Below, piece by piece: positions 38,934-48,485 of a stretch of 64,000 nt of DNA. Each line of letters begins with the position of its first letter. Position 1 is the first letter of the stretch. The DNA comes from JANQRX01 sp963663975 (GTDB lineage Bacteria; Pseudomonadota; Alphaproteobacteria; Rhizobiales; Kaistiaceae): positions 310,001 to 374,000 of the forward strand of contig CAXXRA010000006.1 of assembly GCA_963663975.2 (NCBI GenBank), given 5' to 3'. The notes under the pieces are model-generated. The model ran no database searches. It was not told the origin of the DNA and worked only from the letters and a program-made list of their open reading frames with translations. The position numbers were made by a program, and so were the translations under genes.

Positions 38934-41871
38934 GGAGCCGCTCCCCCTTCGGGTCGACGAAATGTGGTGAGACGACTTCGACCTTCACTTCGGTATTGTT
39001 GAGCAGATCAACGGCATGGACTATTTCGCCGATGCGCTCTTGCCCGCGTTTGATGAATCCAATTCCGATTGTGTGACCCATGCTGGGCGAGAACGCGACA
39101 GAGGAAAGCCAACCTTCATCGTTTTCCGTTGTTGCGGCACGTCCCAGGGAGATAAGGTGCGCGCCGGCGCGAAACTGATCCGTAATATCGACCGGCTTGA
39201 AACCGACCAACGCCAGTCCATCGTCGCGATTGAGAGCTGGGCGCTCGGACAACGTATTGCCGATGCAATCCTTCTTCTTCGACACCATGCGTCCCATGCC
39301 GAGATCCCGGGCACTGATCTGGCCGCAGAGTTCATTGCCGGCGGCGTGCCCCTTCTCGATCCGCATCACCCGCAGCGCCTCGGTTCCGTAGGCAACGACA
39401 TCGAACTCTTCACCCGCCGCCATGAGCTTGCGGAACATTGAGTCGCCATATCGAGCCGGGACGGCGATCTCGTAGGCGAGTTCGCCAGAGAAGGAGATCC
39501 GGAAGAGCCGCGCCAGTTTTCCCCCGCACACGGTGATTTCACCACACGCCATGAACGGGAAAGCCTCGTTGGAAATGTCAAGCTCAGAGTCCACGATCTT
39601 CTGGAGCAAACGCCGGGAATTTGGGCCGGCTACGGAGAACTGGGCGTATTGTTCGGTCACGGAAATCAAATGCACGTCCAATTCCGGCCACAAACACTGC
39701 TTGCAGAACTCCATATGCCGGAAGACATTGACAGCATTGGCGGTCGTCGTCGTCATGACGAAATGGCTTTCGGCAAGCCGCGCGGTCGTTCCGTCATCCA
39801 TGGCGATGCCGTCCTCGCGAAGCATCAATCCATACCGCACCTTGCCGATGGCCAGCTTGGCAAAGCCGTTGGCATAGATCTTGTTCACGAATTCGGCGGT
39901 GTCGCGCCCCTGAATGTCGATCTTGCCTAGGGTGGTCACATCACAGACCCCGACTGAGGCACGGGTTTGAGCGACTTCGCGATCAACGGTTTGGCGCCAG
40001 TTTCCCTCCCCCGGCCGAGGGAACCAATGGACCCTGAGCCACATCCCCGCTTCAACGAAGACTGCGTCGTTTTCCCTGGCCCAGCGATGGCTGGGGGGAT
40101 GGCGGACCGGGCGGAAATCCTTGCCGCGCGATCTGCCGGCGAAGGCACCGATCGGAACCGGTGTGAAAGGGGGGCGAAATACCGTCGTGCCGGTCTCTTC
40201 GATTGTCTTCGACGTCAACTCGGCCATGATCGCGTGGCCAAGGACGCTGGCCGTTCTGCCCTGGTCGGTGCCCATTCCCAACGTCGTGTAGCGTTTCAAG
40301 TGCTCGACCGATTTGTACCCCTCGCGGTGGGCAAGCTCGACGTCCTTGACGGTCACGTCGTTCTGCAGGTCGATCCAGGCGCGATGCCGGCTCTCTCTCA
40401 CGCGCCAGAACGCGGTAATGTCACACCGCTCATCCTCGGCCGCCGGTACGGTGCCCGTCGAGCCATCGAAACCCAAGTCGCCGGCGGCAATCTTGGCCAG
40501 CTCGTGACCCTGTTGAAGAGCTTTCGCCAGCGTCAGCGCACCGCTGGCGGCACCGGCGACGGACAGCCCCGCGGGAACATTCCTGCCCGGCACGAACGCT
40601 GCGATGTCACTCCGCCATTCGGGGCGCTCGCCAAGATGGCATGCCAGCTGTACGTTTGGATTCCAGCCGCCGGAAACCGCCAGGCAGTCGGCAGGAATCA
40701 CCTGCCCGTCGCTGAGAGTGAGTGAGCGCACGCCATGGCGCCCGTGCGTCTTGGTGACCCTTCCTCCAGTTACGGCCCGTGCACCATCCGGGGGTTTGAA
40801 CGCGACCTCCGTCCGAGTGTCGATCACTGCTGTAACCTCGACGCCCTTGGCGGCCAGATCAGTCGCCGTTCGCCAACCGTCATCGTTGTTTGTGAAAACC
40901 GCGATATTCTTCCCTGCGGCGACGCCCCAACGATTGGCGTAGGCCCGAACTGCTCCGGCCAGCATGATTCCTGGCCGGTCGTTGTCGCCGAAGGCTATCA
41001 GCCGTTCGGTGGCACCGGCGCACAGGACCGCTCGTTTGGCGTAAATCCGCCATAGCACGTGACGCGGAAATGAACTGGGCGATTGATGGTCCGTTCTTCG
41101 TTCAAGCGCGCCATAGATGCCATGATCGAACGCGCCGTAGACGGTTGTCCTCGGCATCACCCGCACGTTCTCGAGTTCGTTCAGTTCTCCCAAAGCGACG
41201 CCGGTCCAGATCCTGCCGGGCGCACCGCCGACCTCATGGGTCTCGGCGTTGAGCCGGCCGCCCATGCGAAAATCTTCATCGGCAAGTATCACCCTTGCTC
41301 CAGCCTGGCCGGCCGCCAATGCGCCGGCGAGACCTGCCGGGCCGGCGCCAATGATCAACACGTCGCAGTGCAGGAATCCCTTGTCATAACAGTCGGGATC
41401 GCGGTCCAAGGACAACTTTCCCAACCCGGCAGAGTTCCGAATGAAGGGCTCGTACAGCTTCTCCCACAAGCTCCTCGGCCACATGAACGTCTTGTAGTAG
41501 AAACCGGCGCTGAGAAACGGTGACAACAAGTCGGTGACTGCCATCAGGTCGCGCTCAAGCGATCCGTGGTGATTTTGGCTCGATGCCTCCAGCCCCTCGA
41601 AAAGCTCGACAACGCTGGCCCGCGTATTTGGTTCGCGGTAGGCGCCGCTGCGCAAACTCACAAGTGCGTTCGGCTCCTCGGAACCTGCGGAAAGAATTCC
41701 ACGCGGGCGATGGTACTTGAAGGACCGACCCACGAGTTTCCTGCAGTTGGCGAGCAGGGCCGAGGCGAGCGTGTCACCGGGGTGGCCCTCAAGACGTTTA
41801 CCATTGAACTTGAAGCCAATAGTTTCGCGCTGGTTGATCAGTCCGCCTGAGATACGATTGGCTCGGCTCAA
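38926..41871 (-). CDS. soxA: Sarcosine oxidase alpha subunit
   Basis: Large subunit (981 residues) that oxidatively demethylates sarcosine and passes the one-carbon unit to tetrahydrofolate. The N-terminal 2Fe-2S-like domain includes FNGKRLEGHPGDTLASALLA. The NAD-binding domain has VLIIGAGPAGLAGALAAG (about residues 170-190). The C-terminal third (from about 600) is a GcvT-like aminomethyltransferase (LGKIDIQGRDTAEFVNKIYA). The TTG at 41871 overlaps the soxD stop (TTGA) with AGGGG upstream; the open frame extends to 42333 but that part covers soxD in another frame. Confidence 0.93.
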   Translation of the reverse strand: MSRANRISGGLINQRETIGFKFNGKRLEGHPGDTLASALLANCRKLVGRSFKYHRPRGILSAGSEEPNALVSLRSGAYREPNTRASVVELFEGLEASSQNHHGSLERDLMAVTDLLSPFLSAGFYYKTFMWPRSLWEKLYEPFIRNSAGLGKLSLDRDPDCYDKGFLHCDVLIIGAGPAGLAGALAAGQAGARVILADEDFRMGGRLNAETHEVGGAPGRIWTGVALGELNELENVRVMPRTTVYGAFDHGIYGALERRTDHQSPSSFPRHVLWRIYAKRAVLCAGATERLIAFGDNDRPGIMLAGAVRAYANRWGVAAGKNIAVFTNNDDGWRTATDLAAKGVEVTAVIDTRTEVAFKPPDGARAVTGGRVTKTHGRHGVRSLTLSDGQVIPADCLAVSGGWNPNVQLACHLGERPEWRSDIAAFVPGRNVPAGLSVAGAASGALTLAKALQQGHELAKIAAGDLGFDGSTGTVPAAEDERCDITAFWRVRESRHRAWIDLQNDVTVKDVELAHREGYKSVEHLKRYTTLGMGTDQGRTASVLGHAIMAELTSKTIEETGTTVFRPPFTPVPIGAFAGRSRGKDFRPVRHPPSHRWARENDAVFVEAGMWLRVHWFPRPGEGNWRQTVDREVAQTRASVGVCDVTTLGKIDIQGRDTAEFVNKIYANGFAKLAIGKVRYGLMLREDGIAMDDGTTARLAESHFVMTTTTANAVNVFRHMEFCKQCLWPELDVHLISVTEQYAQFSVAGPNSRRLLQKIVDSELDISNEAFPFMACGEITVCGGKLARLFRISFSGELAYEIAVPARYGDSMFRKLMAAGEEFDVVAYGTEALRVMRIEKGHAAGNELCGQISARDLGMGRMVSKKKDCIGNTLSERPALNRDDGLALVGFKPVDITDQFRAGAHLISLGRAATTENDEGWLSSVAFSPSMGHTIGIGFIKRGQERIGEIVHAVDLLNNTEVKVEVVSPHFVDPKGERLRG

Positions 41872-42155
41872 CGTCCACGTCCCCTGGCCAGCGCGACGTC
41901 GAGCGCGAGTTCCACGTTGCTGATTTCGTGGGTCAACGTATCGCGCGTGACAACCAGCCAGGACCGGTCGCCTTGCTCGTGAAACCAAAGTTCCCGGTGT
42001 TGGCCGTCTGGGTTGTCGCGAAGGTACAAATACTCGTAGAAATCTACTTGTGCCTCTTCGCCGGTCCAATCGGGGCGGTCGATCAGGCTGGCGTCGCCTA
42101 GATAGGTGAATTCGGTGACGTCGCGCGGGCCGAGCAAAGGATGTTCGATAATCAT
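41868..42155 (-). CDS. soxD: Sarcosine oxidase delta subunit, zinc ligands absent
   Basis: A 95-residue subunit between soxB and soxA. It keeps the family pattern GPRDVTEFTYLGDAS, YEYLYLRDNPDGQHRELWFH and VTRDTLTHEI. SoxD normally binds zinc through a CPxCGxR motif and a later Cys (…GCRRW). Here those positions read HPLLGPR and GDRSW, and the protein has no cysteine at all. It starts 12 nt after soxB. Probably functional as a structural subunit without zinc. Confidence 0.9.
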   Translation of the reverse strand: MIIEHPLLGPRDVTEFTYLGDASLIDRPDWTGEEAQVDFYEYLYLRDNPDGQHRELWFHEQGDRSWLVVTRDTLTHEISNVELALDVALARGRGR

Positions 42156-42167
42156 CCTGACGTTCCT

Positions 42168-43418
42168 TCAATGGAGGTTCGGTTGGGCGCCTTGCCCTTT
42201 TTCGTCGATCATGCGACCACGCCGGAAGCGGTCCAGCCGGAACTCGGAGGCGATTGGATGCGGTTCGCCCTTGGCCAAAAGGTGCGCGTAGCAAAGGCCG
42301 CTTGCCGGGGTCGCCTTGAACCCGCCGTAGCACCAGCCGCCGTTGAAATAAAGGCCTTCAATGGGGGTACTGTCGATGAAGGGCGAGCCGTCCATCGACA
42401 TGTCCACCGTGCCCGCCCAACTGCGCACAATCCTGGCTCGACCAAGGATCGGCATGATGGCCATGCCGCCTTCGCAGACATCTTCGATAGCGGGCAGATT
42501 GCCCCGCTGCGCGTAGCTGTTGTAGCCGTCGATGTCGCCGCCGAAAACCAAACCGCCCTTGTTGGACTGCGACACGTAGAAATGGCCGGCGCCGAAGGTC
42601 AGCACTCCACCGAGGACGGGCTTCAGGCCTTCGGTCACAAACGCCTGGAGGATATGACTTTCGATCGGTAGGCGCAAACCGGCAGCGGCCATCACCTTGC
42701 TGGACAAACCCGCCACGCACACCGCGACCTTCCTAGCCCGGATCGCCCCGCGGCTCGTTTCAACGCCACTACAAACGCCGTTCGAGATCTGAAAACCGGT
42801 GACTTCGCAGTTCTGGATCAGGTCGACGCCGCTGCTGTCGGCCGAACGCGCGTAGCCCCAGGCCACCGCATCGTGACGTACCGTTCCTCCTCTGGGTTGA
42901 TGCAGCGCCCCGATGATTGGGAAGCGGGCGTTGTCGAAATCCAGAAACGGATAGAGGTTGCGCACGCCGTCCTGATCGAGCAGCATCGCATCTGCGCCCG
43001 CCATGCGCATGGCGTTGCCCCGGCGAACGAAGGCGTCTCGCTGCGGATCATTGTGAAACAGATTCAGGATACCGCGTTGCGACACCATGATGTTGAAGTT
43101 CAGGTCCTGTTCGATTGTCTCCCATAGGCTCATTGAAAGCTCGTAGAACGGCTCGTTCCCCGGGAGCATGTAGTTCGAACGAATGATCGTGGTGTTGCGG
43201 CCGACATTGCCCGATCCCAACCAGCTCTTTTCCAGGACCGCCACATTCGTGACGCCAAATTCCCTGGCTAGGTAGTGCGCGGTGGCGAGGCCGTGCCCGC
43301 CGCCGCCGACGATCACAATTTCATACTCCGGCTGGGGATCGGGATCGCGCCAAACCGGGCGCCAGCCTTTGTTGCCCCGAAGGGCCTCAGTGAGCAACGC
43401 CAGTGCCGAGTACCGCAT
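42168..43418 (-). CDS. soxB: Sarcosine oxidase beta subunit
   Basis: Flavin-binding oxidase subunit of 416 residues, first gene of soxBDAG. The Rossmann motif is VIVGGGGHGLATAHYLAREF (residues about 33-52). GGTVRHDAVAWGYAR contains the His that in known tetrameric enzymes carries covalent FMN. The C-terminal FNGGWCYGGFKATPASG segment is typical. Divergent from a GlxA-type regulator across 93 nt. A second, broken soxB piece is present at 44677-44937 with distinct sequence (SGSVGRNTT), so it derives from another copy. Confidence 0.94.
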   Translation of the reverse strand: MRYSALALLTEALRGNKGWRPVWRDPDPQPEYEIVIVGGGGHGLATAHYLAREFGVTNVAVLEKSWLGSGNVGRNTTIIRSNYMLPGNEPFYELSMSLWETIEQDLNFNIMVSQRGILNLFHNDPQRDAFVRRGNAMRMAGADAMLLDQDGVRNLYPFLDFDNARFPIIGALHQPRGGTVRHDAVAWGYARSADSSGVDLIQNCEVTGFQISNGVCSGVETSRGAIRARKVAVCVAGLSSKVMAAAGLRLPIESHILQAFVTEGLKPVLGGVLTFGAGHFYVSQSNKGGLVFGGDIDGYNSYAQRGNLPAIEDVCEGGMAIMPILGRARIVRSWAGTVDMSMDGSPFIDSTPIEGLYFNGGWCYGGFKATPASGLCYAHLLAKGEPHPIASEFRLDRFRRGRMIDEKGQGAQPNLH

Positions 43419-43511
43419 GATGCCAGCTATTCCGAACGAGGCCCAACCATCATGGGCGAACCGGTCAAAGATTCTTGATGCAATAGGACGGGATTATGCA
43501 AATATCGGACA

Positions 43512-44474
43512 ATGGCCGAGGTCGATCACGCTGTTCAGAAGATTGGGTTCATTTTGATCCCGGGTTTCGCGTTGATGTCATTTGCTTCAGCGACCGAGCC
43601 GCTTCGCGCTGCCAATCTGTTTGCCGGTCGTGAAATCTATCGCGTGGCGACCTACAGCCCAGCGGGCAAGTTCGCTTCGTCATCCTCCGATGTTCAGGTG
43701 CCGACGCGGGCGCTGCCAGGCGCCGGCTCGGAGGGCCTGAGTTTGATGTTCGTCTGCGCGGGCGGAGACAAGTCAATGTGGGACTGGCCGCGGGTCCAGT
43801 CGTGCCTGAGGGAACTCGACCGGGCGCGCATCCGTATTGGTGGAATTTCGGGCGGCCCCTATTTTCTAGCCGCCGCCGGGTTGCTGAAAGGCCGCCGCTT
43901 CACCATTCACTGGGAACACGCTCCGGCTTTTGTGGAGTCGTTCCCGGACCTGGTCCCGGAGCATACGCGTTTCGTAATTGATAGAGACCGCATCACCTGC
44001 GGTGGCGGCGTGGCACCGCTGGACATGATGCATGCGCTCATTGCGGAGAGAATGGGGGAGCAATTTTCCCGCCGCGTGAGCGATTGGTATCTGCAAACCG
44101 AAATTCGCCCGGCGCAAGCCCCCCAACGCGGATCAATGGCCGAGCGGTATGGCGTCCACAGTCCTGTGTTGCTGACGGTTCTGGAGAAAATGGAGGCCAC
44201 GATCGAGGCCCCTCTGCCGCGCACCGCGATGGCCCGTCTCGCCGGGATCTCGGACCGGCACCTTCTTCGGCTTTTCTCGGTTCACATGAACTCAACCTTC
44301 GTATCGCAGTATCGCCGAATTCGACTCGAGCACGCCAGCAGGCTGCTGCGGGAGAGTCCTCTGGCGGTATCAGAAATAGCGGTTGCGACCGGATTCTCCA
44401 GCGCGGCTCATTTCTCGCGTTCGTTCAGTCAGCATTTTGGTTTGACGCCCAGCGCCACCCGGAAACGCAGTTGA
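43512..44474 (+). CDS. GlxA-family transcriptional regulator (DJ-1/PfpI plus AraC)
   Basis: A 320-residue activator. The N-terminal DJ-1/PfpI-like domain (residues 10-190) contains ARIRIGGISGGPYFLAAAGL. Two AraC helix-turn-helices follow (MARLAGISDRHLLRLFSVHM and SEIAVATGFSSAAHFSRSFS). The geometry, divergent from soxBDAG, suggests that it controls sarcosine oxidase, as GbdR-type proteins do for glycine-betaine catabolism. Inference from context; ligand not determined. Confidence 0.92.
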   Translation: MAEVDHAVQKIGFILIPGFALMSFASATEPLRAANLFAGREIYRVATYSPAGKFASSSSDVQVPTRALPGAGSEGLSLMFVCAGGDKSMWDWPRVQSCLRELDRARIRIGGISGGPYFLAAAGLLKGRRFTIHWEHAPAFVESFPDLVPEHTRFVIDRDRITCGGGVAPLDMMHALIAERMGEQFSRRVSDWYLQTEIRPAQAPQRGSMAERYGVHSPVLLTVLEKMEATIEAPLPRTAMARLAGISDRHLLRLFSVHMNSTFVSQYRRIRLEHASRLLRESPLAVSEIAVATGFSSAAHFSRSFSQHFGLTPSATRKRS

Positions 44475-44577
44475 TGCCCGCGGCTACCTGGATGGGCCGG
44501 AGATTCAAAGAAACGCCATGCAACCGCACCCGCGCAGACACGGGCGAGTTCAAGCTGAATTCGACGACACCGACCTA

Positions 44578-44676
44578 AAGCTCGGACGATCTTCTGATCA
44601 GAGTGCGGCATCGCATCCGCCACACCGGCACGGTTGAGACCGGGATCATCTTGGATCGATCAAATAGGAGGGACAG
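44578..44676 (+). mobile_element. Right-end relic of integrase-core IS
   Basis: Bases 44578-44676 resemble the last 100 bp of the IS at 44938-46258 (GACCTAA-, CTGATC-GAGT-CGGCAT-GCATCCGCCAC) and end in GATCGATCAAATAGGAGGGA-CAG, a copy of its right inverted repeat. It borders the soxB fragment directly. Confidence 0.65.
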
Positions 44677-44937
44677 GTCGTTGTGGAACAGATTGATGAT
44701 CCCACGCTGCGAAAACCATGACGTTGTAATCCAGATCCGCCTCGAGCCCCTCCCAAAGCCCCATGGGCATCTCGTAGAACGGTTCGTTGTGCGGCAGAAC
44801 GTGGTTGGAGCGAATGATGTCGTGTTGCGGCCGACGCTTCCCGAGCCGAGATATCCTTTCTCCAGGACTGCAACGTCGGTCACGCCAAATTCCTTCGCCA
44901 GATAGTAGCGGTCGCCAAATCCATGACCGCTGCCACC
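44677..44937 (-). pseudogene. soxB-like fragment between two IS ends
   Basis: The minus strand encodes YLAKEFGVTDVAVLEKGYLG, SGSVGRNTT, then after a frameshift the LPHNEPFYE region, and WFSQRGIINLFHND. It matches SoxB residues about 45-135. Both sides are IS ends (44676 and 44938). It differs from the intact soxB nearby, so it is the remains of a second sarcosine-oxidase locus. Confidence 0.8.
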
Positions 44938-46258
44938 CTGTCCCTTACAATTAATCCATCCGGCGCTGAAACCCGCCGATTCGAGTTGCTCGCGGATAGC
45001 ATCGGCGGATGCCTACGATTCTCTCTCTGCTGCTCTCCGCCGTCCTTCCGAGCCTTCGAGACAGGGCCTCGTTGCAACTCGAACTCATTGCCCTTCGCCA
45101 TCAGCTTGCGGTGCTCGAGCGCAGGCGGACGACCCGGCCCCGGCTGACCCGGATCGACCGGTTCTTCTGGGTCTGGCTCTATCGTTTATGGCCTGGCTGC
45201 CTGGACATCGTCGTCATCGTCAAGCCGGACACCGTCATTGGCTGGCACCGAATGGGCTTCCGGTTGTTCTGGGCTTGGAGGTCCAGGCCGCGACGACGGG
45301 GTCGACCGCGGGTGCCCCAAGAGGTGAGGGCGTTGATCAGGCGAATGAGTCGCGAGAACCCGCTTTGGGGCGCGCCACGCATTCACGGCGAACTCCTGAT
45401 GCTGGGGATCGAGATCAGCCAGGCTACGGTGTCCAAACACATGTCCGCCATCGCCGCCCGCCGTCACAGACCTGGAGGACCTTCCTTGCCAACCATGCGG
45501 ACGGTCTCGCCTCGATTGATCTGTTCGTCGTCCCGACCGCTACTTTTCGAGTGCTCTATGCCTTCATTGTGCTGCGCCATGAACGGTGCAGGGTCGTTCA
45601 TTTCGACGTCACGTCCCATCCGACAGCGGCCTGGCTCGGGCAACAGCTTGTGGAAGCGTTTCCGTGGGAAACCGGGCCGCAATGCCTGATCCGTGATCGC
45701 GACGCCGCCTATCGGACGATCTTCCGCGATCGGCTGGAGGCGATGAATATCGACGATCTGCCGACGGCGCCACGATCACCCTGGCAGAATGCCATTGTCG
45801 AGCGCGTCATTGGATCGATCCGGCGGGAATGCCTCGATCGTGTCATTGTCCTGAACGCGCTTCACTTGCGACGGATCCTGTCATCCTACTTCGGCTATTA
45901 CCATCGATCCCGGACCCACTTGTCGCTAGCCAAAGACTGCCCCGAGCCGCGTCCTGTCTGTCCGCCGGGTGGGGGCAAGAATATCGCTTTCCCGCAGGTC
46001 GGCGGCCTTCATCATCGCTACGAAAGGCTAGCAGCCTGATCCGCGCCGCGATCGACTCGGCAGTGGTGTAGCAATCAGCCGCCCCGTGCGGGAGATCGCC
46101 GTAGAGCCCGGCGCGATATCCACGCCCTAACCCCCCAAATTGGACGACGCTGACCTAAGGCGCGCGCAATCCACTGATCGGAGTTCGGCATTGCATCCGC
46201 CACTGCGACACAGCTGGGTCCCGGTGGATCACTGGGATCGATTAAATAGAAGGGACAG
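44938..46258 (+). mobile_element. Integrase-core IS with CTGTCCCTT ends
   Basis: A 1321-bp element. Its 23-bp terminal repeats match at 19 positions; both begin CTGTCCCTT. Direct repeats CCACC flank it (44933-44937 and 46259-46263). It encodes one DDE transposase, now frameshifted. The same left-end sequence occurs alone at 60248-60270, and right-end relics are at 44654-44676 and near 38040. Confidence 0.82.
45009..46039 (+). pseudogene. Integrase-core (rve) transposase, one frameshift
   Basis: The N-terminal half (to about 45460) has LQLELIALRHQLAVLERRRT and LWGAPRIHGELLMLGIEISQ. The catalytic half continues in another frame with PPSQTWRTFLANHADGLASI (first acidic D in ASIDLFVVP), CLIRDRDAAYRTIF (D) and NAIVERVIGSIRRECLDR (E). 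A single frameshift near 45465 separates them. The rest is well preserved, so the lesion looks recent or may be a programmed shift. Confidence 0.8.
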
Positions 46259-46263
46259 CCACC

Positions 46264-46483
46264 GGGCGTCTGATCGCGAGCGAAATCGTCGGAGCCTGTA
46301 GGCATAGGCCTGCCCGAACCTCAAAGCCCAGCGCCGCACCGTTTCATAAGAAACGTTAACGCCGCGTTCAGACAGCAGATCCTCAACATCGCGATAGCTG
46401 AGCGGAAACCGGAAATACAGCCAGACGGCATGCTGGATTATTTCGGGTGGGAATCGGTGCCTGGCATAGGAGATTTTGCGCAT
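46264..46483 (-). pseudogene. IS6-family transposase N-terminal fragment
   Basis: MRKISYARHRFPPEIIQHAV and FRFPLSYRDVEDLLSERGVN, ending near RSRSDARW, are the same start as the IS6 relic at 20642. The fragment is cut where the integrase-core IS inserted (CCACC). The leader upstream (46484-46545) also matches that of the first copy. Confidence 0.85.
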
Positions 46484-46592
46484 CCATGATCCTACCGGGC
46501 CGTCAGCGACAGATCACGCTGTTTACGTGACAGCTCCATAATTAGAAGAGACAGGAGTGAGGGCATGCTTGATGGACCGTGGCTTCATGGAT

Positions 46593-48485
46593 TCAAGGCC
46601 TGGTGAACGGGCTAGTACGCAGCTGCTTACGCAGGGCCGCGGTGGTGGCCTGATCGATGTCCAGCAATCCAGTCGTCGAATCCTCGGCGATCGCCACGCC
46701 ATAGATACTGGCGGCGCGTTCGCGCGTGACCCACCCTTCGCGGACATCGTTCAGGACGGCGCCAGGGTTGCGGTTTGTCGGCTTGCCGTAACCGCCGCCA
46801 CCTGCCGAATAGGAAACGACACGCTCGCCCGCCTCAAGGTGTACGCTGTGACAGGGCGGCAGCTTGCTCAATGCGCCCTTACGATCTCGCTTGAACGCCT
46901 TCGACACGCCACCAGCGCCGCCACCGCGTGCTCCCACCGCTGGGTTGATGGTTCCGTCGGCCATGAAGGCGACATCCATTGAATGGCCCTCGGTTGGGCC
47001 GAACTCAGCATAAGCCGAGGGCGCGCCCCGGAACTCACCCGCGCCTTCGGTGTCCTCAACCAGTCGCCGCGTCTCGATCAGCATCGGGTAGTGAAGCTCA
47101 TCTACCTCGACGCTGTCGATACGGCACATGCCGGCATTGCCCGCATGGATGATGGTGAGAAATCCATCCGAGGTGGCGCTGCCGGCGCCGCCGGTAACTG
47201 CAAGGTGCACTTGATTGACGAACTGAGATTCGGCGCTGCCGCTGCTTCTGCCGGAGATGACACCGGCGCCCGGCGGCTGCAGGGGGCCGGTCTCCGCCAT
47301 GCCGTATCCCGGAGCGATCTCCGATATGGCGCGCTGCACGGCGTTCGATAGGCGGTCGGCGACATTGGTCGTCGCGGCCGAGCAGGAGAAAGGATGCTGC
47401 GGAATACCAACAACGCAGTTCCGCCGGAGGTGAACAGCGATGCGGCGGAAACTGCCGGCATTCGTTGGCACGGAAGGGTCGTTTAGGCTGTTGAAGATGC
47501 CGACCAGAGCGGCGCTGGTAGAGCAGCTCTCGGTCAGGTTTAGCCCGCACGGCTGGCAGTCGACGTTATCGCGCAGATCTACGGTGAGTTTTGCATTCTG
47601 GGCGTCTATAGTGACCTCGACATTGACCGGAATTCCATCGGGAACGTTTGGAAACGGATCGTGGCGGGTGGCGATCTTGGCCGTGCCGGAGGGAAGGCGG
47701 CGGATGGCGGCCTTCATCTTTTGTTCCGAATAGTCGAACCAGGCGTCGGCGTGCCGGTCGAGTGTGTCCCAACCGATCTCGTCGCCAAGCGCCAGGGCCT
47801 CGCGTTCGCCGATTCGGATGGCGCCAAGTGAGGCCAGATAATCACCCCACCACTGGTCGGATGAACGAATGCGTGACCGGCATATCCGTACGATGTCGGC
47901 GTTGTCCTGATAGTCGGACTGGATCTTCGTCGCGGAGAAGATGAGAGCACCCTCTTGGTAAACGTCCACCACGTCGCCGAGGTAAGTGCTGGGACGAGAG
48001 TTGCCGCAATCGGCCTGATGTGCTTTTGCGAGCACGAAAAGGCGAATTGTCCGATCATCGTCGATCACCGGGGCGATGAGGCAGTGATCTGCGGCATGTG
48101 AATTGCCGTCGTAGGGATCGTTGTGCAGGAAGGCATCGCCGCGTTGCAGAACGGGATGGTGGCGCTTGACCGCATGACAGATGAGATCCGGGCCGATCAA
48201 GGTGTGAATCGGCAAGCTCTCTGCCGCAGCCAGCAGACGGCAGTCGGCGGTCAGGAGCACACACGAGAAATCGTGGCCGGTATTGAGAATGCCCGAGCGG
48301 GCCGTGCGGAAGAGCGTGTTCTGCATCTTGCGCACGATGCTCTCAAGCCGGCTCGCGAGCACTGCCATGTGCGGATCGACAGGAGCTTCGGGCTCCGGAT
48401 CGCCGGTGCTAACTGTGGCGGAAGGGGGCGTTTGGCTCATGCGAGCGCTCGGGCTAGAACTGAAATGAAATCCCCGCGGCGTCAT
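46593..48485 (-). CDS. hyuB: Hydantoinase/oxoprolinase B subunit
   Basis: The HyuB-type subunit has 630 residues and acts with HyuA in ATP-dependent ring opening of hydantoins or related cyclic amides. Conserved parts are SCVLLTADCRLLAAAESLPI, HNDPYDGNSHAADHCLIAPV and the Gly-rich C-terminal VSYSAGGGGYG. The ATG at 48485 overlaps the hyuA stop (ATGA); a longer in-frame start at 48575 lies within hyuA. An alternative start MSQTPP is about 15 codons in. Last gene of a dehydrogenase-hyuA-hyuB operon. Confidence 0.9.
   Translation of the reverse strand: MTPRGFHFSSSPSARMSQTPPSATVSTGDPEPEAPVDPHMAVLASRLESIVRKMQNTLFRTARSGILNTGHDFSCVLLTADCRLLAAAESLPIHTLIGPDLICHAVKRHHPVLQRGDAFLHNDPYDGNSHAADHCLIAPVIDDDRTIRLFVLAKAHQADCGNSRPSTYLGDVVDVYQEGALIFSATKIQSDYQDNADIVRICRSRIRSSDQWWGDYLASLGAIRIGEREALALGDEIGWDTLDRHADAWFDYSEQKMKAAIRRLPSGTAKIATRHDPFPNVPDGIPVNVEVTIDAQNAKLTVDLRDNVDCQPCGLNLTESCSTSAALVGIFNSLNDPSVPTNAGSFRRIAVHLRRNCVVGIPQHPFSCSAATTNVADRLSNAVQRAISEIAPGYGMAETGPLQPPGAGVISGRSSGSAESQFVNQVHLAVTGGAGSATSDGFLTIIHAGNAGMCRIDSVEVDELHYPMLIETRRLVEDTEGAGEFRGAPSAYAEFGPTEGHSMDVAFMADGTINPAVGARGGGAGGVSKAFKRDRKGALSKLPPCHSVHLEAGERVVSYSAGGGGYGKPTNRNPGAVLNDVREGWVTRERAASIYGVAIAEDSTTGLLDIDQATTAALRKQLRTSPFTRP

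Noticed and set aside
38926..42333. 1135-residue version of SoxA
   Set aside because: The first 150 or so residues overlap soxD in another frame and have no similarity to SoxA. The TTG at 41871 with AGGGG upstream fits the family length.
45455..45480. Programmed frameshift in the integrase-core transposase
   Set aside because: No A-rich or G-rich slippery run is seen at the break, so a simple indel is more likely. Other copies of the element would settle it.
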